Origin: Candidatus Latescibacterota bacterium
GTDB taxonomy: Bacteria > Latescibacterota > Latescibacteria > Latescibacterales > Latescibacteraceae
Reading direction: 5' to 3'
DNA length: 5,121 bases
Assembly (NCBI GenBank): GCA_018656855.1
Contig: JABHYP010000773.1
Span: 1 to 5,121, forward strand
Position 1 is the stretch's first letter; each line of letters starts with the position of its first letter. The translations under genes were made by a program, and so were the position numbers. The notes below the pieces were generated by a model that was not told the origin of the DNA, searched no databases, and was given only the letters and a program-made list of their open reading frames with translations. Below are positions 1-3,831 of this stretch, piece by piece.

Positions 1-135
1 CACGATGTCGCTCCGAAAATGCCAACAATCGGAGTAACCAACAAACGCCCGGAGGGTCCCTGCAAAAACACACTCGTGGACTTGGACGAGATAAAAAAAG
101 CTATCGAAACACTCACAGGAGTGCAGCTTGACTGA
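1..135 (+). CDS. 3' end of an unrecognised gene (partial at left edge)
   Basis: An open frame enters from the left edge in frame 1 and ends at TGA 133-135, giving 44 residues that finish in ...KKAIETLTGVQLD. The visible part has a Pro/Gly-rich stretch with one cysteine (RPEGPCKNT) and then a predicted amphipathic helix (VDLDEIKKAIETL), a plausible C-terminal end for a soluble protein. I do not recognise the family, and the fragment is too short to assign one. Its stop codon lies inside the next gene: the last 8 bases (128-135) overlap the TTG start of the PP-loop gene, and that gene's Shine-Dalgarno sits in this coding sequence. The two are therefore probably translationally coupled and functionally linked. 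The frame is clear; the function is unknown. Confidence 0.75.
   Translation, partial: HDVAPKMPTIGVTNKRPEGPCKNTLVDLDEIKKAIETLTGVQLD
117..121 (+). promoter_or_regulatory. Ribosome binding site deciding the TTG start at 128
   Basis: AGGAG lies 6 nt before TTG 128, inside the end of the preceding gene. It supports the TTG over the later in-frame GTG or ATG codons and implies translation coupled to the upstream gene. Confidence 0.65.
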
Positions 136-1168
136 CAGGAATAAAGTGATTCAGATGTTCTCCGGTGGCCTGGATTCCATAATCTCCGCACAAATCATGC
201 GTAACGAAGGATTCGAGGTCATAGCTATCCATTTTTATACCGGTTTTAACGGTAATATGGCGCGGGATATCGCAGGAAAACCCGGCGAAAAATGGACTCC
301 CGGACAAAGCGTTGTCGATGCGGCAAGAAAACTCGACATAACGCTTATGCCGATCGATGTAAGCGTAGAATACCATGACATTATCCTCAATCCCCGGTAT
401 GGTTACGGTTCTGCTGCAAATCCGTGCATAGACTGCCGCATATTTCTTCTCATAAAGGCAAGGGAGGTTATGGAAGCCGAGGGAGCAATTCTCGTTTTCA
501 CCGGCGAGGTTCTCGGCCAGCGCCCAATGTCACAGCATAGAAATTCGCTCAGGCAAGTGGAAAAGCGGAGCGGGCTTAAAGGCAGGTTACTCCGGCCTCT
601 TTCAGCAAAACTTCTCGACCCGACAATCCCGGAAAAGGAAGGACTCGTCAACCGTGACCATCTCTATGACATCCAGGGACGATCAAGAAAACCTCAGCAG
701 GAACTCGCCGACACATTCGGAATAGACTGGTATCCTTCATCGGGCGGCGGGTGTTTGCTTACCTACAAACAATTCAGCAAGAAATTTGATGATCTGCTGG
801 CACATTCCGACCGTGATAAAATCTCATTAAACCTCCTTTGTTCGCTTAAAACAGGGCGTCATATCAGGCTTGAGAGCGGAGTGAAGATCATTGTAGGCCG
901 CTGCGAGGTAGAGAATGACTATCTCATGACGCTTCTTTCTCCCTATTACTGGTATTTCGAAGCCAGAGACTTTGAAGGCCCGACCGTGTTTGCCACCGAC
1001 GAGCCTGCCGAAGAAGATTTCGCGAAAATTGCCGCAATCACAGCACGTTACGGCAAAGGACGTGATGAAGAGTCTGTCGCTGTCATCGCCAAAAAAGGGG
1101 ATGAAGAGAGGGTGTTTGAGGTTACTCCTTCGAAACCCGAAGAAACTGAAAAGTTATTGATTTGTTAG
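128..1168 (+). CDS. PP-loop ATPase of the ThiI/MnmA type, putative tRNA thiolation enzyme
   Basis: The 346-residue soluble protein has a PP-loop ATP-pyrophosphatase motif SGGLDS at residues 12-17, a CxxC pair at C100/C103 (NPCIDC), the block GEVLGQRPMSQ at 126-136 and a third cysteine in GGGCLL (C209). PP-loop enzymes of this type adenylate a tRNA uridine for sulfur insertion. A CxxC plus a distant Cys is the pattern used to hold a 4Fe-4S cluster in several thiolases, so an iron-sulfur-dependent thiouridine synthase is the likeliest role. The cluster is inferred, not seen. The last ~110 residues look like the small NFACT-R-like RNA-binding domain often found behind ThiI domains. Databases often label such proteins 'tRNA methyltransferase', which the motifs do not support. 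The TTG start at 128 is favoured by AGGAG at 117-121, 6 nt upstream. The TAG stop (1166-1168) lies inside the first copy of the leader repeat, so the gene's last codons border the inserted-looking region. Confidence 0.85.
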   Translation: MTDRNKVIQMFSGGLDSIISAQIMRNEGFEVIAIHFYTGFNGNMARDIAGKPGEKWTPGQSVVDAARKLDITLMPIDVSVEYHDIILNPRYGYGSAANPCIDCRIFLLIKAREVMEAEGAILVFTGEVLGQRPMSQHRNSLRQVEKRSGLKGRLLRPLSAKLLDPTIPEKEGLVNRDHLYDIQGRSRKPQQELADTFGIDWYPSSGGGCLLTYKQFSKKFDDLLAHSDRDKISLNLLCSLKTGRHIRLESGVKIIVGRCEVENDYLMTLLSPYYWYFEARDFEGPTVFATDEPAEEDFAKIAAITARYGKGRDEESVAVIAKKGDEERVFEVTPSKPEETEKLLIC

Positions 1169-1190
1169 CCGGATTAATTCATACTATAAA
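1162..1190 (+). promoter_or_regulatory. Possible sigma70-like promoter at the module boundary
   Basis: TTGTTA (1162-1167) and TATAAA (1185-1190) are exactly 17 nt apart, close to a vegetative promoter. The -35 box spans the junction between the end of the PP-loop gene and the leader repeat, and the -10 box lies in the repeat. It would transcribe the GNAT gene with a ~220-nt leader. The region is AT-rich, so a chance match is possible. Confidence 0.3.
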
Positions 1191-1297
1191 CAACTGCAAA
1201 ACATTAATCGATATTATTTACAGTAGTGTCGGATTGAAGACACTCACGCCCGCCGCTGTCGCGGTACCCCCTCTCTCGCACGCTAAAGAGGGAGAGA
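1164..1297 (+). repeat. Leader repeat, copy 1
   Basis: This copy starts with GTTAGCCGGATTAATTC and matches copy 2 (2029-2158). The first ~50 bases (1164-1215) differ from 2029-2081 at only two bases and one indel. A second block from about 1226 to 1276 (containing TTGAAGACACTCA and CCCCCTCTCT) is also clearly shared, while the part between them is diverged. It includes the stop codon of the PP-loop gene. It contains small hairpins: GTGTC (1226-1230)/GACAC (1238-1242), and CCGC (1253-1256) with GCGG (1261-1264) around a 4-base loop. The tail CCCTCT...AGAGGG is a weaker version of the strong hairpin in copy 2. No protein is encoded. Confidence 0.85.
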
Positions 1298-1338
1298 CAT
1301 GCAGATAATTTATAAGAAATGGTGTTTATTGTGGATTT

Positions 1339-1361
1339 TATACAGCACAAATAGCTGTATA
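1339..1361 (+). promoter_or_regulatory. Conserved hairpin upstream of the GNAT gene
   Basis: TATACAGC (1339-1346) pairs perfectly with GCTGTATA (1354-1361) around the loop ACAAATA. A matching hairpin with a compensatory base-pair change stands before the DUF2007 gene (2311-2333). Both sit about 50-57 nt before the start codon, which suggests a leader RNA structure or an operator. There is no T-run after it, so it is not a typical terminator. Confidence 0.5.
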
Positions 1362-1400
1362 TAGATTGTTATAAATGATATGTATAAATCCTGATTAGCA

Positions 1401-1405
1401 AGGAG
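1401..1405 (+). promoter_or_regulatory. Ribosome binding site for the TTG start at 1413
   Basis: AGGAG ends 7 nt before TTG 1413. This ideal spacing supports the non-ATG start of the acetyltransferase gene. Confidence 0.7.
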
Positions 1406-1412
1406 AATATCA

Positions 1413-1949
1413 TTGATCATAAGAAAATCAACAGAATCAGATTTAAGTAATATTCTATATGTTGAAAGCCAAGCATTCGGTAACCACAAGGAATCTGATT
1501 TGGTTAATGGATTATTGAGTGACCCAACTGCAATGCCTTTGTTATCTCTTATTGCAGTTGATGACGTAAAAGCAATAGGACATATCCTGTTTACGAAAGC
1601 AAAGTTCACGAATAACAATGATTCAGTATCGGCGGTAATACTTGCCCCGCTTGCTGTCATTCCTGACGCTCAAAAACAAGGCGTCGGAGGTGAACTTGTA
1701 AAAGAAGGTTTGAGACTCTTATCAGAATCAGGGGTCGATCTTGTTTTTGTTCTCGGTCATCCTGAATATTATCCACGTCACGGATTCAAGCCAGCGGGTG
1801 CTCTTGGATTTGAAGCGCCCTTTCCAATCCCGGAGAAGCACGCAAATGCGTGGATGGTTCAAGAACTTCACCCCGGTGTAATAGGGAGCGTAAATGGAAA
1901 AATGGTATGTGCTGACGTACTTAATCAGCCGGAGCATTGGCGTGAGTAA
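1413..1949 (+). CDS. GNAT-family N-acetyltransferase, YhbS-like
   Basis: The 178-residue cytoplasmic protein is predicted to transfer an acetyl group from acetyl-CoA to an amine. The GNAT core is clear: ILAPLAVIPDAQKQGVGGEL at residues 76-95 gives the beta-4 strand and the Q/RxxGxG/A-type pyrophosphate-binding loop (QKQGVGG, 87-93). It is followed by VLGHPEYYPRHGFKPA (113-128), the signature of the YhbS-like subgroup. Length and ends are normal for that family, with no truncation. The substrate cannot be told from sequence: small molecule, tRNA-linked or protein targets are all known in GNATs. The TTG start is chosen because AGGAG lies 7 nt before it. The gene is flanked by the leader repeat upstream and an attC-like palindrome starting 11 nt after the stop, the layout of an integron cassette. 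Acetyltransferases are common cassette cargo. By eye it is more AT-rich than the PP-loop gene. Confidence 0.9.
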   Translation: MIIRKSTESDLSNILYVESQAFGNHKESDLVNGLLSDPTAMPLLSLIAVDDVKAIGHILFTKAKFTNNNDSVSAVILAPLAVIPDAQKQGVGGELVKEGLRLLSESGVDLVFVLGHPEYYPRHGFKPAGALGFEAPFPIPEKHANAWMVQELHPGVIGSVNGKMVCADVLNQPEHWRE

Positions 1950-1959
1950 TGAATTTATT

Positions 1960-2034
1960 GCTAACAATTAGCTAAAGAACCTAGTCGGCCTTGCGGGCCA
2001 GTTCGTTGGCGCGCCGCTGAGCTTTATCGTTAGC
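1960..2034 (+). other. attC-like recombination site (putative integron cassette end)
   Basis: The terminal hexamers GCTAAC (1960-1965) and GTTAGC (2029-2034) are exact inverted repeats carrying the invariant AAC and GTT of attC outer boxes. The interior folds back: AATTAGCT (1966-1973) pairs loosely with AGCTTTAT (2020-2027), AG-CGGC (1983-1989) with GCCGCT (2013-2018), and GCCA (1997-2000) with TGGC (2007-2010) around a small loop. The unpaired bases are unequal on the two arms, including about nine extra in the left arm, as in attC sites, where extrahelical bases set strand choice. The 75-bp length is within the attC range, and it begins 11 nt after the GNAT stop. The weak points are that the full 7-base box consensus is not met and no integrase is visible. 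Confidence 0.55.
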
Positions 2035-2055
2035 CGGAATAATTCATATTATAAA
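2027..2055 (+). promoter_or_regulatory. Possible promoter at the second module boundary
   Basis: TCGTTA (2027-2032) and TATAAA (2050-2055) are 17 nt apart, in the same place as the candidate in copy 1. The -35 box is weaker here. Transcription would run to the DUF2007 gene with a leader of about 330 nt. Confidence 0.22.
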
Positions 2056-2175
2056 CAACTGCAAAACATTTAATCGATATTTTTGATAGAAGCGTCCGGT
2101 TGAAGACACTCAACCCCGCCGCTCTTGTGGCACCCCCTCTCTACGGGGTAGAGAGGGGATCAAGGGGTGAGTCGG
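2029..2175 (+). repeat. Leader repeat, copy 2
   Basis: It begins at the GTTAGC end of the attC-like site and is nearly identical to copy 1 over the first ~50 bases, then shares the GAAGACACTCA and CCGCCGCT...CCCCCTCTCT blocks. The small hairpin seen in copy 1 is kept here as CCGC (2119-2122)/GTGG (2127-2130), a G-U in place of a G-C. It ends in a much stronger hairpin than copy 1 (2134-2158). Confidence 0.85.
2131..2166. repeat. Strong palindrome, REP-like
   Basis: CCCCTCTCTAC (2134-2144) pairs perfectly with GTAGAGAGGGG (2148-2158) around GGG, and CACCCC (2131-2136) can also pair with GGGGTG (2164-2169). Sequences of the form CCCCCTCTC...GAGAGGGG...GGGGTGAG recur as dispersed palindromes in many bacterial genomes. 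It lacks a T-run, so a terminator role is doubtful. Confidence 0.6.
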
Positions 2176-2310
2176 GGATAGTTGGGTGGTTGGGCTTCCG
2201 GGCAATAGTTGTACAGAATTAATAAGTTTCTACTAAATTAGTGATAATTAAATAGCAAAAGGTTGAAATTTATAATAATACATGTATTTTCTTAATATTC
2301 CTTTGGATAT

Positions 2311-2333
2311 TATATAGCTCAAATAGCTATATA
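2311..2333 (+). promoter_or_regulatory. Conserved hairpin upstream of the DUF2007 gene
   Basis: TATATAGC (2311-2318) pairs with GCTATATA (2326-2333) around TCAAATA. Compared with the hairpin at 1339-1361, one stem pair has changed on both sides (C-G there, T-A here) while the loop keeps CAAATA. It lies 57 nt before the ATG. Confidence 0.5.
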
Positions 2334-2390
2334 TAGGTTCTTAGCATAGAAACTATATAACACATAGTTAAGTCAAAAGAGAGACCGGGG

Positions 2391-2888
2391 ATGGCTGAGA
2401 GCTTGGTTACAGTAGCGAGCTTTTCTACGCCGATAGAAGCATACATGGCTCGCAACCGCATGGAAGCGGAGGGCATATCGACATTTCTTGCAGATGTCGA
2501 AACAGTAGGAGTTGCCTGGCATCTTGGCCCAGCTGTCGGGGGTGTAAAGATTCGGGTTCAGTCAGAGTACGTGGAGCTGGCACAATCGGTACTCAAGGAT
2601 ATAGCTGGTCAGGTTGCACCGCAGGAAATGTATTCGGATGAGGCACAATCGCGACGTGCCTTCCGTGCGGCCGCGCTAGGTGTCATCTTCCCCCCGCTGC
2701 AGCTGTATTCTCTATGGCTTATAGGACGGCTTCTTTTTACCCGTCAACGTCTTGGGATAGAAGCTAAGCGTTACATAGCATGGACAGTGGTTCTCGACTT
2801 GTGGATCGTTGTGTACGCGCTTACCACGGTCATTATAGTGATGGGGCGTGGATCATTTGGTACGCGCTTGCCATTGTACTTTTGGTGA
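2391..2888 (+). CDS. DUF2007-like domain protein with two C-terminal membrane segments
   Basis: The 165-residue protein has two parts. Residues 4-72 (LVTVASFSTPIEAYMARNRM, then GISTFLAD, GGVKIRVQ and AQSVLKDI) match the DUF2007 pattern, a small ACT-like alpha/beta fold annotated as a putative signal-transducing domain: 'moves across a chain, picks the lower-level element, V-x-V-x-x-x-D/E at the end'. A short acidic/basic linker follows (75-91). Two hydrophobic segments, about 94-116 (ALGVIFPPLQLYSLWLIG) and 129-151 (IAWTVVLDLWIVVYALTTVI), predict a hairpin in the inner membrane with the DUF2007 domain probably cytoplasmic. No catalytic residues are evident and the role is unknown. The ATG at 2391 has only a weak AAAGAGAG 6-13 nt upstream. 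It sits between leader copy 2 and a second palindrome and looks like cargo of the second module. The DUF2007 assignment is by pattern recall. Confidence 0.8.
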   Translation: MAESLVTVASFSTPIEAYMARNRMEAEGISTFLADVETVGVAWHLGPAVGGVKIRVQSEYVELAQSVLKDIAGQVAPQEMYSDEAQSRRAFRAAALGVIFPPLQLYSLWLIGRLLFTRQRLGIEAKRYIAWTVVLDLWIVVYALTTVIIVMGRGSFGTRLPLYFW

Positions 2889-2910
2889 TGGAGCAGGATT
2901 TACAAATCAA

Positions 2911-2973
2911 GTTATATAACAAACCGCTGCAGCTGGCCGGTTTCGCCAACAGCTGAGATACAGACCGCTAACC
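2911..2973 (+). other. Second attC-like palindrome, degenerate
   Basis: ATAACAAACCGCTGCAG (2915-2931) resembles the 5' half of many chromosomal attC sites. An inner stem CAGCTGGC (2930-2937) pairs with GCC (2945-2947) and CAGCTG (2950-2955), with bases bulged on the right arm. The outer arms do not pair: the right end is GCTAACC (2967-2973) where a GTT box is expected. It begins about 25 nt after the DUF2007 stop, where an attC would sit. It may be a decayed or rearranged cassette end. Confidence 0.3.
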
Positions 2974-3017
2974 GGAATAATTAATACTGATAAACAACTG
3001 CAATAATTTGAATTGAT
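2967..3017 (+). repeat. Leader repeat, copy 3 (short, diverged)
   Basis: GCTAACCGGAATAATTAATAC followed by ATAAACAACTGCAA matches the first ~50 bases of copies 1 and 2 with several substitutions and one inserted base. The later blocks (GAAGACACTCA, CCCCCTCTCT) are absent, and the cupin ribosome site follows almost at once. The opening hexamer is GCTAAC rather than GTTAGC. Confidence 0.75.
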
Positions 3018-3033
3018 GTCTATATAAAATGAA

Positions 3034-3038
3034 AGGAG
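3034..3038 (+). promoter_or_regulatory. Ribosome binding site of the cupin gene
   Basis: AGGAG lies 7 nt before ATG 3046, fixing that start. Confidence 0.7.
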
Positions 3039-3045
3039 TGCAATA

Positions 3046-3441
3046 ATGCCTATTAAGAAGCTTACCGATTTCAAGGAGATGATGAAGGGAGGTAACATAC
3101 TCCTCTCTGCGGCTCCTGAGGGCGACGGAACAACTGACGGCATACCTGAAATGAGTGTGCATTATGTAGAAATGGAGCCCGGCGGTGAGGTTACCCCTCA
3201 TGTCCATAACCGTACCGAGGTGTACGTTTTTCTCACCGGTAAAGCAATCGTGATGACAGGTGATGAAATCATCGAGATCACCACGGGCGATGTGGCCCTG
3301 GCTCCCATCGGCACACCTCACGCTATCAAGGTTATCGGTTCGGACCCGCTCAGGTTCTATGCGTTTAATTCGCCTCCCGCATCGACCTGCCCGATGGAAC
3401 CGGCTTCGGAAGAAGTTCTCTGGAAATGGAAACAGCACTAA
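3046..3441 (+). CDS. Small single-domain cupin protein
   Basis: The 131-residue soluble protein has one cupin beta-barrel. Motif 1 is intact: G47-x4-H52-V-H54-x3-E58-x6-G65 (PHVHNRTEVYVFLTG). Motif 2 is GDVALAPIGTPHAIKV (residues 81-96), supplying H92. H52, H54, E58 and H92 form the usual metal-binding set, so a bound Fe, Mn, Zn or Ni is expected. Cupins of this size include dioxygenases, isomerases, sugar-binding and purely structural proteins, and the sequence does not say which. The tail is short and rich in Trp and Lys. Start ATG 3046 has AGGAG at good spacing. The gene follows leader repeat copy 3, so it may be the third module or the original neighbour into which the modules were inserted. 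No attC-like site follows it; a REP element does. Confidence 0.88.
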   Translation: MPIKKLTDFKEMMKGGNILLSAAPEGDGTTDGIPEMSVHYVEMEPGGEVTPHVHNRTEVYVFLTGKAIVMTGDEIIEITTGDVALAPIGTPHAIKVIGSDPLRFYAFNSPPASTCPMEPASEEVLWKWKQH

Positions 3442-3489
3442 GTGATTTTTTTCATAAATTATGTAACTTATTAAGATTAAATCAGGCAC

Positions 3490-3563
3490 TGTCATTGCGA
3501 GGCATAGCCGAAGCAATCTCTTCTCTTAGATTGCTTCGCTCACTCCGTTCACTCGCAATGACA
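3490..3563. repeat. REP-type palindrome (GTCATTGCGAG class)
   Basis: The outer arms TGTCATTGCGAG (3490-3501) and CTCGCAATGACA (3552-3563) are a perfect 12-bp inverted repeat. The inner arms GAAGCAATCT (3510-3519) and AGATTGCTTC (3528-3537) form a second perfect 10-bp stem with an 8-base loop. This two-stem pattern is a widely dispersed intergenic palindrome in many bacteria. Other copies are expected elsewhere in the genome. It probably ends or stabilises the cupin transcript, but this is inferred. Confidence 0.8.
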
Positions 3564-3577
3564 TATGGTAATTACGC

Positions 3578-3601
3578 TACTGTATTTATTACGTTACAGT
3601 A
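3578..3601. promoter_or_regulatory. Inverted TACTGTA/TACAGTA pair, operator-like
   Basis: TACTGTA (3578-3584) and TACAGTA (3595-3601) are perfect inverted repeats, and a further TACTGTAA stands at 3634-3641. This could be a regulator binding cluster or a hairpin. No regulator is nearby to match it. Confidence 0.3.
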
Positions 3602-3669
3602 TTTATGAAATAGTTTACTAAGACGGAGGTTATTACTGTAACTGAATGCTCTCGCGCAACAAGCTTAAC

Positions 3670-3730
3670 AAAACGGCTGCACTTTTTGAAATCAGGCATT
3701 TTTTGTCATGTTTAGGGGATGCCGTTTTTT
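3670..3730 (+). terminator. Terminator-like inverted repeat with T-run
   Basis: AAAACGGC (3670-3677) pairs with GCCGTTTT (3721-3728), which runs into a six-T tract (3725-3730). The enclosed 43 bases are long for an intrinsic terminator. A competing stem GGCAT (3695-3699)/ATGCC (3719-3723) uses the same GCC and also ends at the T-run. It would separate the cupin region from the surface-protein gene. Confidence 0.4.
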
Positions 3731-3831
3731 AAGATTTTTATTATATTACGTTAAATTCACGTAATAAACATCAATCATTCAGTCACTTCAGGTCAGTTGA
3801 GTCCCTGATGCTTGCGAGAGTTTCCGGTTAT

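Larger units (their letters stand above)
1950..2390. other. 441-bp gap holding attC-like site, leader repeat copy 2 and hairpins
   Basis: No credible gene lies here. In order it contains the attC-like palindrome (1960-2034), leader repeat copy 2 (2029 to about 2170), about 100 nt of unassigned sequence (2171-2270) with no match in copy 1, an AT-rich stretch resembling the one before the GNAT gene, the conserved hairpin (2311-2333) and the approach to the DUF2007 start. A purine-rich AAAGAGAG at 2377-2384 may act as its ribosome site. Confidence 0.7.
3457..3605. repeat. Larger imperfect inverted repeat around the REP element, MITE-like
   Basis: The left arm AATTATGTAACTTATTAA (3457-3474) resembles the reverse complement of the right arm TTATTACGTTACAGTATT (3586-3603), matching at about 14 of 18 positions. 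The REP palindrome lies between them. It could be a small non-autonomous element or a nested hairpin. No target duplication is clear. Confidence 0.35.
3442..3807. other. Non-coding gap with REP element, operator-like motifs and terminator-like repeat
   Basis: About 366 bp without a supported gene. It holds a larger imperfect inverted repeat (3457-3605) enclosing a REP palindrome, inverted TACTGTA motifs (3578-3641), a GGAGG (3625-3629) without a well-placed start codon, a terminator-like inverted repeat (3670-3730), and an AT-rich inverted repeat TATTACG/CGTAATA (3744-3766) just before the surface-protein gene. No clear promoter was picked out. Confidence 0.6.

Noticed and set aside
1310..1660. 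116-residue minus-strand open frame over the GNAT start
   Set aside because: It is antisense to the well-supported acetyltransferase and its hydrophobic tail comes from AT-rich leader DNA.
2008..2015. GGCGCGCC palindrome as an independent regulatory site
   Set aside because: It is explained as part of the right arm of the attC-like stem.
1164..3017. CRISPR array from the three leader copies
   Set aside because: The spacing is about 0.9 kb with whole genes between copies, and the copies differ in length.
3029..3046. Five-codon reading frame (MKGVQ) whose stop overlaps the cupin ATG
   Set aside because: It has no ribosome site of its own and contains the cupin Shine-Dalgarno; too short to distinguish from chance.
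2968..3516. 182-residue open frame on the minus strand
   Set aside because: It lies antisense to the cupin gene, which has intact cupin motifs and a good ribosome site. The minus frame shows no recognisable domain and crosses the leader repeat and the start of the REP region.
3426..3608. 60-residue plus-strand open frame over the REP element
   Set aside because: It is mostly a translation of the palindrome (LRLLRSLRSLAMT), a known false-gene pattern for this repeat class.
3646..3732. 28-codon frame starting MLSRNKLNK after a GGAGG
   Set aside because: The GGAGG (3625-3629) is 16 nt from the ATG, too far, and the frame spans the terminator-like repeat. A second overlapping frame without a start codon is equally open, so neither can be supported.
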